A stretch of DNA of 30,977 nucleotides, from positions 1 to 30,977 of the forward strand of contig JAYUKY010000106.1 in assembly GCA_043764015.1 (NCBI GenBank). The letters are read 5' to 3'. The position numbers and the translations under genes are program-made. Positions within the stretch are counted from its first letter, which is position 1. Each line of letters starts with the position of its first letter. The notes under the pieces were generated by a model. That model was not told the origin of the DNA, searched no databases, and saw only the letters and a program-made list of their open reading frames with translations. This stretch comes from JANYGM01 sp043764015 (GTDB lineage Bacteria > Bacteroidota > Bacteroidia > Cytophagales > Thermonemataceae). Shown here piece by piece: positions 23,794 through 30,977 of the stretch.

Positions 23794-24935
23794 TTATTTT
23801 TCAATAGTTGTATAAAATGTTGATTTTAAGAGATTTGTTTCAAAATCTTTTAGAGATTTATCAAAAGGAAGTCTTAGAATTTTTTGCGCTTTGGCAATGT
23901 TTAAATGTATTTCTGAAAAATTTGGATACATTTCTAGCGTTAATTCCCAGATTTCAATGGCTTTTTCATATTTTTTTTCACTAAAAAAATACCAGCCCTC
24001 ACTATTCATTGCGCCCATTCCAAACGAAAGTGATGTACCACAATGTTCCTTAATATTCAAATTTAATGCATCAAAACTCTCTAAAGTCTTTTTTGTTTGT
24101 TACGGTATTTGTTCTGCTGTTCGCTCCAAAATTCAAATATTTCATACAAAGCCTGCCCAATCATAATACCAGGCGTTGCCGTATGCGCAGTTTGTGGAAA
24201 ATTATCACCTTTTATACTAAATTTTTTATTATAGTTTTTATTGAGATTTAGGTTATTATTTTCTACTTGAAGCATATTTTGCATTGATTTAAAATCATCT
24301 GGAAAATCATTTCCAACACAAAACCTATAATAAAGCTACTGTGGTAGCTTTTTGTTGATGAGATTATTTTTAACAGAATCTACCAAATTCACATTTTTTC
24401 TATCAAAATACGGACTTAATGAAATAACAGCGTTGATTTCATTTGGTCTTTTTGTCATCAAATAAGTAGTAAAAAAACCATAATGAGAGTGTCCTATAAG
24501 TGTTTTAAAGCCATTCGTCTTATAATTTGATTTCAAAAAAGGCATTAACTCATCAAAAATAAACTGTTCAGTTTTTTCTGCAAAACAGATGCTATCACTT
24601 ATTTTAGGTTGCGTTTCTGTATATCTTTTGTTTTGGGCAGATTTGATGCCAATTACGACAGATGCAGGTATTTGTTCGTTACTTGTCAGATAATCAATGG
24701 TTTGCAAAATATAATTATAACTCACTTTATTTTGGCTATCAAAAACAACAATAAGCGGAAACGTATTTGGGAGATTTTGCTGGTATTCTCTTGGCAAAAT
24801 AATACTAATTTCCTTATCATATTTCAAGTATTTTGAAGGAAATAAAGTATCTTTTGGGGCTTTATACCTTTGAAATGTTTGCCCAAAAGTGGGGGAATTG
24901 ATAAAAATCAATAAAAATAATAGGATTTTGTTCAT
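23794..24935 (-). pseudogene. Decayed alpha/beta-hydrolase esterase with C-terminal TPR-like part
   Basis: The intact gene would encode an exported esterase of about 380 residues starting at 24935 (MNKILLFLLIFINSPTFGQ, a signal peptide). The first 200 codons hold the nucleophile elbow LIGHSHYG (Ser150). At 24336-24338 an in-frame TAG stops the frame. The same frame continues as LYYRFCVGNDFPDDFKSM and on to SEQQNKYRNKQKRL, including HTATPGIMIGQAL, which carries the expected catalytic His. Around 24087-24095 an A6 run marks a frameshift into KKTLESFDALNLNIKEHC and a TPR-like end (YEKAIEIWELTLEMYPNFSE). The 88-residue ORF at 24060 is not an independent gene, as it would need a TTG start. The truncated 200-residue product lacks the His and should be inactive. 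Confidence 0.85.
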
Positions 24936-24978
24936 TTTGATTTTTAAATTAAAAACAAATATACACATTTTTTCACAA

Positions 24979-25016
24979 AAAAATCCTTCTTTATGTTCAA
25001 ATAAAGAAGGATTTTT
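24979..25016 (-). terminator. Terminator, copy 1 of a 41-bp duplicated sequence
   Basis: A 16-bp perfect stem (24979-24994 with 25001-25016) with loop GTTCAA lies 19 bp after the stop of the gene at 25035. The 41-bp stretch 24975-25015 is identical to 26072-26112 downstream of secA. Confidence 0.85.
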
Positions 25017-25034
25017 TGTTTGGATATTATAGTT

Positions 25035-25391
25035 TTATAAGCTTTCAATAAGCGTATCAATGATGTTAGTAGCATTATCTTTTGATGAATTTATGGCAAT
25101 ATTAAACAATTCTCCCAAAATATCTCCTGTAGTTTCATCTGTATCCACTTGCATTATAATCTCATTAGGATTCATAGCCTGAACAATAAGTACATAAGTT
25201 TCCTTCATAACCATACTTGAACCTATAAACGAAGGGTTTAAGAGTTTATTCAAAAGTGTAACATATAATCTATCTCCATTTTTTTGTGTCCATCTCAACC
25301 CATTTGAAGAAACATATTTCCAGTCAATTTTGCCTTCTTTTGTTTTATCTATGAGTTTTTGTATTTGTGTATTTACGTTATTAGTTGCCAT
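25035..25391 (-). CDS. Small soluble protein of unknown function (cassette gene 2)
   Basis: The 118-residue protein has no signal or membrane segment. It starts with a helix (VNTQIQKLIDKTKEGKIDWK), followed by beta strands (GDRLYVTLLNKL, ETYVLIVQAMNPNEIIMQVD) and a helical end (LGELFNIAINSSKDNATNII). The pattern LIDKTKEGKIDWK, then YVLIV and LGELFNIA, resembles small uncharacterised proteins scattered in Bacteroidota, but I cannot name a family. Its ATG overlaps the upstream membrane gene's stop by 11 bp, implying coupled translation. Both genes lie between two identical terminators, which suggests they arrived as a unit. Confidence 0.75.
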   Translation of the reverse strand: MATNNVNTQIQKLIDKTKEGKIDWKYVSSNGLRWTQKNGDRLYVTLLNKLLNPSFIGSSMVMKETYVLIVQAMNPNEIIMQVDTDETTGDILGELFNIAINSSKDNATNIIDTLIESL

Positions 25392-25995
25392 TTATTTGAT
25401 TTTTAATGAGTTTACTATTCAATGTTCCTCTTAAAGTACTCAAATTGTTAATCAGTTTAGTAAAATGTAGTGAAGTGATATTATAAGGATAATTTACTTT
25501 AAATTCTTTATCAATTGTTTTATCATTAAGAGAATTGTCAGGAGCAGAGGGATTGGCACTTTCTAAAGCCAACTTTACGGTATCAAAATTATTTTTAATA
25601 GCTTCTATCTGCTCTTTGAATTCTTCATCTTTGCCGTACATGCCCAATATCACATATATACGTGATGCTATTGAATTTAATTTCTTAGTTGCTTTAGAAT
25701 AAGTTATGTCTTCATCAAAGAAGCATTCATTTGATATTCTTTCTAATTCCATTAAAATTTCCTGTGTTTTAACAATAATTCCAGCGGAATAAGCAGCATT
25801 TTTAGCTAGTTCAGCTTCTTTTTTTGCTAATTCTGCTTCGTGAAATGCTTTTATTGAAAACCGCCTACTTTCTATTGAAAAATATAAACCAGCAATGGAC
25901 AACACAATCCCTAAAATTCCCATCACAATGGAGTAAGTATCAGGATTGTCATATCTCCAAAATGGTAGTAGTGTTTCTACTTGTAATATTAGCAT
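25381..25995 (-). CDS. Single-pass membrane protein with coiled coil (cassette gene 1)
   Basis: The 204-residue protein has an N-terminal transmembrane helix (IVMGILGIVLSIAGLYFSIE, about 22-42), then a charged Ala/Glu/Lys coiled coil (FHEAELAKKEAELAKNAAYS). A mainly helical cytosolic domain follows (ILMELERISNECFFDEDITY, RIYVILGMYGKDEEFKEQIE, NITSLHFTKLINNLSTLRGT). I do not recognise the family. Pairing a small anchored helical protein with a small soluble partner recalls two-gene toxin or defence modules, but no catalytic motif supports that. It overlaps the next gene by 11 bp. Confidence 0.75.
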   Translation of the reverse strand: MLILQVETLLPFWRYDNPDTYSIVMGILGIVLSIAGLYFSIESRRFSIKAFHEAELAKKEAELAKNAAYSAGIIVKTQEILMELERISNECFFDEDITYSKATKKLNSIASRIYVILGMYGKDEEFKEQIEAIKNNFDTVKLALESANPSAPDNSLNDKTIDKEFKVNYPYNITSLHFTKLINNLSTLRGTLNSKLIKNQINGN

Positions 25996-26076
25996 TTATC
26001 CATTATTTTCTATTTTTCTTTCAGTATTTCCACAAATATAACTAATTAAAAATAAATCTTCAAAATAAAAAACAAA

Positions 26077-26112
26077 AAAATCCTTCTTTATGTTCAAATA
26101 AAGAAGGATTTT
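26077..26112 (-). terminator. Terminator of secA, copy 2 of the 41-bp repeat
   Basis: A 15-bp perfect stem (26077-26091 with 26098-26112) with loop GTTCAA lies 16 bp past the secA stop. It belongs to the 41-bp block 26072-26112 identical to 24975-25015. Confidence 0.88.
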
Positions 26113-26127
26113 CTTATTTCAATAAAA

Positions 26128-29100
26128 TTAGCTTTGTATCAAAACACAACGGTTATTCATCAAATCTTCTTCTATTTTTTTGTATTTGACATCTTTCAAA
26201 ACTGTGCCATCTGCGTAGCGTACAGACACTTTTTGGTTGCGGTCGGCTATTTTCAAAGATTTCAGAGGAGAAGTAACCTGCACAGGCGTTGGGTCGTTGT
26301 ATTCTGGCTCGTCATCTTCGTCAAAACCCTCTTTTTGCAAGATGATTTTTTGTTGTTCTTGGCGTTGGTATTCCTCTTCCATTGCTTGCATTTGGCTATA
26401 ATCTTCATTAGCAATTTCTGCACGCATCAAAAAGCTAGAAATATCACCATCAACACGCCTAACAAAGTTTTTGAACATCTTAAAAGCCTCAAATTTATAC
26501 ACCAAAAGTGGGTCTTTTTGCTCGTGAACCGCCATTTGAACAGATTGTTTTAGCTCGTCCATTTCGTGTAGATGCTCTTTCCATTCTTGATCAATGATAG
26601 CCAGCGTGACGTTTTTCTCCATAGAAGTCAAAAGCTCCATTCCTTGCGTATCAACCGACTTTTTGATGTCTGCAACAACGTAAAGCTGTTTTTTGCCATC
26701 TGTAAAAGGAAACTGAATAAACTGATATTCATTCCCAATTTCCTTAAAACGCTGTTCTAAGATAGGAAACGCATTATTTGCGGTTGCTTTTTTCTTGTCC
26801 TTATAATGAACAATAGCATCTTGATAAAGTTTTCTTCCAATTTCTTTGGTATCTTTCCCAAAAACCTGATTAGCAGTCATTGGAGGTGCAAAACCAAGTT
26901 TAGAAACACATTCTACCTCAAAATCACTATAATTATCAGGGATTTGTAGTTGGTCCGACACGCCTTGTGCCGTATTATAGAAAATATTATAAATATCAAC
27001 CTCCAATCTATCACCAAAAAGCGCATTTTTGCGGCGGCGGTAAATTTGTGTACGTTGCATATTCATTACGTCATCATACTCCAAAAGGCGTTTTCTACTC
27101 CCAAAATTGTTTTCTTCTACTTTGCGTTGCGCCCTTTCAATGGATTTAGTAACCCAAGAATGTTGGATAACTTCTCCTTCTTTCAGTCCCATTCTGTCCA
27201 TCAATTTAGCAATATTATCCGAGCCAAAAAGACGCATCAAACTATCCTCCAAACTCACAAAAAATTGTGAACTTCCAGGGTCGCCCTGACGACCTGCACG
27301 CCCACGCAACTGCCTATCCACACGCCTAGACTCGTGACGTTCTGTGCCTATGATAGCAAGTCCGCCTGCCGCCTTAGATTCTGGCGTAAGTTTTATATCC
27401 GTTCCACGACCAGCCATATTCGTAGCTATCGTAACTGCACCTGTTCTGCCTGCTTCTGCCACCACTTCCGCCTCTCTTGCGTGTTGTTTTGCGTTTAAGA
27501 CGTTATGTTTTATGCCTCTCATATTCAAAGAACGGCTTAAAAGCTCCGAAATCTCCACAGAAGTTGTCCCTACAAGTACAGGACGACCTGCTGCCACGAG
27601 TTTTTGTATCTCATCAATCACTGCGCCGTATTTTTCACGTGCCGTTTTAAAGACTAAATCTTCCTCATCTTGGCGTAAAATTTTTCTATTCGTAGGAATA
27701 ACGACAACATCTAATTTATAAATATCCCACAATTCACTTGCTTCTGTTTCTGCCGTACCAGTCATTCCAGCGAGTTTATGGTACATTCTGAAATAATTTT
27801 GTAGCGTGATGGTCGCATACGTTTGCGTGGCATCTTCAATTTTTACATTTTCTTTTGCCTCCAATGCTTGGTGCAAACCGTCAGAATAACGCCTTCCTTC
27901 CATCACACGCCCTGTTTGCTCATCAACAATCTTCACTTTTCCATCAACAATAATGTATTCTGTATCTTTTTCAAACATACAATATGCTTTCAAAAGTTGG
28001 TTAATAGTGTGAATACGCTCTGCTTTGGTGGTATAATCTTCTATGAGTTTCTCTTTTCTTTCTGCACGCTCTTCTCCAGAAATCTCTTTGCTATTTTCAA
28101 TTTTAGAGATTTGTGTACCAATATCAGGCAAAACGAAAAACTTAGGGTCTTCACCAGACGAAGTTATCAAATCCAGTCCTTTTTGCGTTAATTGAATTTC
28201 GTTTGTACGTTCTTCAATAGTGAAAAAAAGCGGTTTGTCAGCTTCTGGCATTAGTTTTGAGTTTTCAGCAAGGAAAATAGCTTCAGATTTATTTAAAAGC
28301 ACTTTCATACCAGTTTCTCCTAGATATTTTATCAAAGGTCTGCTTTTTGGAAGTCCTCTAAACGCTCTAAACAAAGAAATACCAGCCTCTTTGTCGCCTG
28401 CTGCTAATTTCTTTTTGGCATCATTCAAAAACTCATTTACCACTTGTTTTTGGGCTTCTACGAGCTTTTGAATACGAGGTTTTAGGGCGTGAAACATCTC
28501 ATCTTGTCCAGTACGAGAAACAGGTCCAGCAATGATAAGGGGCGTTCTTGCATCATCAATCAACACAGAATCCACCTCATCAACCATTGCGTAGTGGTGC
28601 TTGCGTTGTACGAGTTCTTGCGGGTCACGTGCCATATTGTCACGTAAATAATCAAAACCAAATTCATTGTTCGTACCGTACGTAATATGTGCGGCATAGG
28701 CACGTCTGCGGGCATCAGAGTTGGGCTGGTGCTTGTCTATGCAATCCACGTACATTCCGTGAAACTCAAAAAGTGGTGCCATCCACTCGCTATCACGTTT
28801 TGCAAGATAATCATTGACCGTAATAATATGTACGCCTTTTTCCGCCAAAGCATTCAAAAACGCAGGAAAACTAGCCACAAGGGTTTTTCCTTCACCTGTA
28901 CCCATTTCCGCTATTTTGCCCTGATGAAGCACCACACCGCCAATAATTTGAACGTCATAATGCAACATATCCCATTTAACCATATTTCCAGCAGCTATCC
29001 ACGAGTTTTTCCAATAAGCTTTACCGTTTCTAATTTCTACGTTGGGTTTATAAATGGCTATTTCTTCATCAAAAGGCGTTATATTTACTTCTAATTCTTC

Positions 29101-29481
29101 ATTTTCTTTAAATCTTCGTGCCGTTTCTTTGACAATAGCAAATGCTTCTGGCAAGATTTCCATCAAAACTTCTTCTAATTGTTTGTCTGCATCTTTGCTA
29201 ACGGTGTCAATTTGGGCAAATATTTTTTCTTTTTCAGCTACATTTGGCTGATTTTCAGCTTGTTGGCGCAGGGTTGTTGTTTGCTCATCAAAAGGACGTA
29301 ATTTGTCTTTGATGATAGTTTTTAGGGTGATTGTACATCCACGCAAGTCGTCATTAGAAATATTTTGCAAACGGGCATATTCTGCGTTCACACGCACTAC
29401 GTAAGGCACAAGTTCCTTACGGTCTTTATCTATTTTTGAGCCAAACACTTTGGCAAGCACTCTAGCAACTAAATTGGACAT
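26128..29481 (-). CDS. secA: Preprotein translocase ATPase SecA
   Basis: The 1117-residue protein is the long SecA typical of Bacteroidota. SecA drives preproteins through SecYEG using ATP at the inner membrane. It has Walker A MGTGEGKTL (193-201), the DEVD box (301-304), the preprotein-binding domain, and the second helicase motor with VGTTSVEISE, NMAGRGTDI and ERHESRRVDRQLRGRAGRQG. It continues through the helical scaffold and wing domains. The C-terminus (VRYADGTVLKDVKYKKIEED to NRCVLIQS) has no CxCGSGKK-type zinc/SecB-binding tail. The ATG at 29481 gives MSNLVARVLAKVFGSKIDKD, a normal SecA start. Confidence 0.98.
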   Translation of the reverse strand: MSNLVARVLAKVFGSKIDKDRKELVPYVVRVNAEYARLQNISNDDLRGCTITLKTIIKDKLRPFDEQTTTLRQQAENQPNVAEKEKIFAQIDTVSKDADKQLEEVLMEILPEAFAIVKETARRFKENEELEVNITPFDEEIAIYKPNVEIRNGKAYWKNSWIAAGNMVKWDMLHYDVQIIGGVVLHQGKIAEMGTGEGKTLVASFPAFLNALAEKGVHIITVNDYLAKRDSEWMAPLFEFHGMYVDCIDKHQPNSDARRRAYAAHITYGTNNEFGFDYLRDNMARDPQELVQRKHHYAMVDEVDSVLIDDARTPLIIAGPVSRTGQDEMFHALKPRIQKLVEAQKQVVNEFLNDAKKKLAAGDKEAGISLFRAFRGLPKSRPLIKYLGETGMKVLLNKSEAIFLAENSKLMPEADKPLFFTIEERTNEIQLTQKGLDLITSSGEDPKFFVLPDIGTQISKIENSKEISGEERAERKEKLIEDYTTKAERIHTINQLLKAYCMFEKDTEYIIVDGKVKIVDEQTGRVMEGRRYSDGLHQALEAKENVKIEDATQTYATITLQNYFRMYHKLAGMTGTAETEASELWDIYKLDVVVIPTNRKILRQDEEDLVFKTAREKYGAVIDEIQKLVAAGRPVLVGTTSVEISELLSRSLNMRGIKHNVLNAKQHAREAEVVAEAGRTGAVTIATNMAGRGTDIKLTPESKAAGGLAIIGTERHESRRVDRQLRGRAGRQGDPGSSQFFVSLEDSLMRLFGSDNIAKLMDRMGLKEGEVIQHSWVTKSIERAQRKVEENNFGSRKRLLEYDDVMNMQRTQIYRRRKNALFGDRLEVDIYNIFYNTAQGVSDQLQIPDNYSDFEVECVSKLGFAPPMTANQVFGKDTKEIGRKLYQDAIVHYKDKKKATANNAFPILEQRFKEIGNEYQFIQFPFTDGKKQLYVVADIKKSVDTQGMELLTSMEKNVTLAIIDQEWKEHLHEMDELKQSVQMAVHEQKDPLLVYKFEAFKMFKNFVRRVDGDISSFLMRAEIANEDYSQMQAMEEEYQRQEQQKIILQKEGFDEDDEPEYNDPTPVQVTSPLKSLKIADRNQKVSVRYADGTVLKDVKYKKIEEDLMNNRCVLIQS

Positions 29482-29487
29482 TTTTTT

Positions 29488-29515
29488 AATTGTGAATTGT
29501 GAATTGTGAATTATA
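29488..29515 (+). repeat. Heptad array upstream of secA
   Basis: AATTGTG repeats three times exactly from 29488, followed by AATTATA. It lies six bases before the secA start codon on the opposite strand, the same placement as the arrays abutting murF/alr and the LysE-type gene. It is not followed by TACAAAAT. Confidence 0.7.
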
Positions 29516-29582
29516 AATTAAACGCACAAATATTTCTTTTTATTTTTTAGAATTTTTGAAATTCCCTGCAAATTTAATTCCT

Positions 29583-29694
29583 TTTTTTGATTTTACCTAC
29601 TAAATAGCTACTAAAAAAGTAGCAGAAACAAAAAAACGGAAATTTTGTCAGTAAAATTTCCGTTTTTAATTATTTTGTGGCAAAAAGTCAGTTG
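29583..29694. repeat. 112-bp direct repeat, copy 1
   Basis: This block matches 30598-30709 at 107 of 112 positions without gaps. It contains a 15-bp perfect hairpin (29632-29646 with 29653-29667, loop GTCAGT). Its right end carries the left half of the terminator at 29683-29720. Confidence 0.9.
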
Positions 29695-29720
29695 CGTGCA
29701 TAAGCCACGAACTAACTTTT
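29683..29720 (-). terminator. Intrinsic terminator of the 165-residue membrane protein gene
   Basis: Outer arms 29683-29693 and 29710-29720 pair with one mismatch, and inner arms 29695-29698 (CGTG) and 29706-29709 (CACG) extend the stem. On the minus strand it ends in T5. It starts 5 bp past the stop at 29726. Confidence 0.75.
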
Positions 29721-29725
29721 ATTTG

Positions 29726-30223
29726 CTATTCAGTTGTATTATTCTTTAATTTTTCTAATTCCGCATTATATTCCCTCTCTACTGCTTCTAATTTTTTGAT
29801 TAAATCCTCATATTTTTCTTTAATTTCGCTACTAGAATTATTTATTTCGTCTTTGATAATATCTCTATTAGTTGTCCTTGAGTTGACAATATTAACCAAT
29901 AAAATAATACTAATAAAAGTTGATAAGATACCAAAAGACCAACCTAAAACCTCAAATCTTTTATCATTATTGGTTTCAACTCGTTTTATTTCAGCTTCTA
30001 TCAACAAAATTTTATTATTCAAATCTAAAGTTAAACTATCTTTTTTTGTCAATTTGAGTTTATCAATCTTGTATTCTACTTGTTTTAGGTTTTGTTTAAG
30101 AAAATTATTTTGCCAAAAAGTAGCATAAATATAGGATACAAACACCAAGAAAAACACAGAAGTAAACAAGTTTACCAAAATAAAAACGTAATTATTTTTC
30201 AATTTTATCCAAAAACTTGTCAT
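29726..30223 (-). CDS. Two-helix membrane protein with coiled coils (second cassette)
   Basis: The 165-residue protein has an N-terminal transmembrane helix (YVFILVNLFTSVFFLVFVSY, about 12-32) and a coiled coil (LKQNLKQVEYKIDKLKLTKK, LNNKILLIEAEIKRVETNND). A second transmembrane helix (VLGWSFGILSTFISIILLVN, about 92-112) and a C-terminal coiled coil (IKEKYEDLIKKLEAVEREYN) follow. The loop between the helices would be extracytoplasmic or the reverse; topology is not decided. No family is recognised. Its start overlaps the end of the upstream 112-residue gene by 32 bp, so the two are co-translated. Direct repeats of 112 bp flank the pair. Confidence 0.78.
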   Translation of the reverse strand: MTSFWIKLKNNYVFILVNLFTSVFFLVFVSYIYATFWQNNFLKQNLKQVEYKIDKLKLTKKDSLTLDLNNKILLIEAEIKRVETNNDKRFEVLGWSFGILSTFISIILLVNIVNSRTTNRDIIKDEINNSSSEIKEKYEDLIKKLEAVEREYNAELEKLKNNTTE

Positions 30224-30530
30224 AATTTTTTACAAATCTATATTCTAAATTTAGTGTTGTACCAGATAGCGTGCCTATCATTTCAGAGGTTTTGATTCTA
30301 TCTATATGCGGTATGTCTTTATCATCAATGATATTTGAATACAGTTTATCAAAATCAAAACTATACTTTTTGAGCATTGTTTCATACTCAATATCTGACA
30401 TTCCACCAAGTTCACTCAATAATTCTCTAATTTCAATAAACTCGCTGTAGCCCACAATACGCTTTTTTGTGAACATTATTAGCTTTTTGAGCCTATCAAT
30501 TTTTTTATTATATGTTTCTTTATCAGTCAT
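30192..30530 (-). CDS. Small soluble helical protein of unknown function (second cassette)
   Basis: The 112-residue protein has no signal or membrane segment and is mostly charged helix (YNKKIDRLKKLIMFTKKRIV, EFIEIRELLSELGGMSDIEY). It has a central DIPHIDRIKTSEMIG segment and a C-terminal LEYRFVKNYDKFLDKIEK. I recognise no family. It is the first gene of a pair with the membrane protein at 29726-30223, overlapping it by 32 bp. A TGTGACAT-type sequence lies upstream, but no clear promoter box was found. Confidence 0.72.
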   Translation of the reverse strand: MTDKETYNKKIDRLKKLIMFTKKRIVGYSEFIEIRELLSELGGMSDIEYETMLKKYSFDFDKLYSNIIDDKDIPHIDRIKTSEMIGTLSGTTLNLEYRFVKNYDKFLDKIEK

Positions 30531-30597
30531 AATAATGTGAGGTTATGTGACATTTTTCTACTTGCAAAGATAGTGATTTTTTAGCAGATTTATATTA

Positions 30598-30709
30598 TTT
30601 TTTGATTTTACCTACTAAATAGCTACTAAAAAAGTTTTGGAAACGAAAAAACGGAAATTTTGTCAGTAAAATTTCCGTTTTTAATTATTTTGTGGCAAAA
30701 AGTCAGTTG
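30598..30709. repeat. 112-bp direct repeat, copy 2
   Basis: This is 107/112 identical to 29583-29694 in the same orientation, with the same 15-bp hairpin (30647-30682). It ends in the middle of what is, in copy 1, a terminator stem: the left half AAAAGTCAGTT is present but its partner is missing. It therefore looks like a cut remnant of another gene's 3' end. Confidence 0.9.
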
Positions 30710-30805
30710 GATTTTGGGAGATAAGTTTGGTTTAGATATATTTGAAACTTTGTATTTTCAGAAATAAAACAAGGACAAAGATATATTTTATTTATTTTTG
30801 ATGAA

Positions 30806-30846
30806 GCATTCGTTAAGCCCCAATAATGCCAAACCTAATGTTATGC
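30806..30846 (-). other. Weak attC-like recombination-site candidate
   Basis: On the minus strand GCATAAC and GCTTAAC boxes occur; the second fits the RYYYAAC core of integron attC sites, the first only partly. TTAGGTTTG could pair with TGGGGCTTAA through several G-T pairs, and GCAT with ATGC outside. The match is imperfect and no integrase is in the window. Confidence 0.15.
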
Positions 30847-30977
30847 GCTAGGCTTTCTCAACCTCCATACATAAAAATTCATAAGAGTATGTTTAGAAAC
30901 TATTTTATAAAAATATAACAATGTAATATATCAAATTTTTATTGTAATTTTGTATAAAAATAACATCATTATATTCA

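Larger units (their letters stand above)
30531..30977. other. Right-end intergenic region
   Basis: 447 bp without a supported gene. It contains the second copy of the 112-bp repeat, an attC-like hairpin candidate (30806-30846), and a TAATTTTG promoter-like box on the plus strand at 30945-30952 that may serve a gene beyond the window. A 16-codon ORF at 30801-30851 is too short to call. Confidence 0.5.

Noticed and set aside
23794..24060. Independent 88-residue TPR gene
   Set aside because: It would need a TTG start and its frame continues upstream as KKTLESFDALNL, joining the broken esterase gene.
26128..26230. SecA truncated at its C-terminus
   Set aside because: The zinc-binding tail is absent, but the protein is long and ends with an ordered conserved-looking segment, and SecA proteins without this tail are known.
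1..30977. tRNA or rRNA genes
   Set aside because: No cloverleaf with a GGTTCGAATCC-type arm or rRNA-like conserved block was found by eye on either strand; a dedicated search was not possible.

Overview
This window looks like a chromosomal segment of a low-GC Bacteroidota bacterium, most likely a Cytophagales-type organism (inference). The evidence is a fused MurF-alanine racemase, a 1117-residue SecA, a small DUF2795-type protein, an HU-CCDC81/SPOR-like protein, DUF349 and AsmA-type proteins, several FKBP isomerases, promoters of the TTG-N19/20-TAnnTTTG type, and start codons that mostly lack a Shine-Dalgarno sequence.

Layout. Positions 1-760 hold the first codons of a gene leaving the window on the minus strand and a short, probably truncated P-loop gene. 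Then come gcvT (minus), a small secreted protein (minus), a large AsmA-like protein (plus), and murF/alr (minus). Three consecutive plus-strand genes encode exported FKBP-type prolyl isomerases, two of them lipoproteins; dnaA follows. Downstream of dnaA is a small antitoxin-like gene, a doc/fic toxin gene broken by a 109-bp MITE-like insertion, and a phosphotransferase whose ATG directly follows the old doc stop codon. Next are a LysE-type transporter and an HU/SPOR protein (both minus), a 606-bp regulatory intergenic region, a DUF349 gene and a DUF2795 gene (plus), then DinB, Crp/Fnr, yidD and LRR genes (minus), and typA/bipA (plus). The last part is all minus strand: a decayed esterase gene, a two-gene membrane/soluble pair, secA, and a second two-gene pair.

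Housekeeping functions include replication initiation (DnaA), cell-wall precursor synthesis (MurF-Alr), protein export and membrane insertion (SecA, YidD), translation/stress GTPase (TypA), one-carbon metabolism (GcvT) and envelope folding (FKBPs, AsmA, SPOR).

The most unusual content is intergenic. (1) A family of heptanucleotide arrays of degenerate form GARKTRY (for example GAATTGT, GAATTAC, GAGGTAC, GAAGTGT) occurs at about nine sites; at five of them the array runs in a fixed register into the same motif, TACAAA(A)AT. Within an array the copies resemble each other, while arrays differ. (2) secA has a two-gene cassette on each side, each bounded by duplicated terminator sequences: a 112-bp direct repeat on one side and a 41-bp identical repeat on the other. 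(3) A 13-15 bp perfect palindrome with a 3-nt loop occurs twice, 10 kb apart. (4) A small inverted-repeat element with a 9-bp target-site duplication disrupts doc. No rRNA, tRNA, CRISPR array or complete transposase gene was seen.
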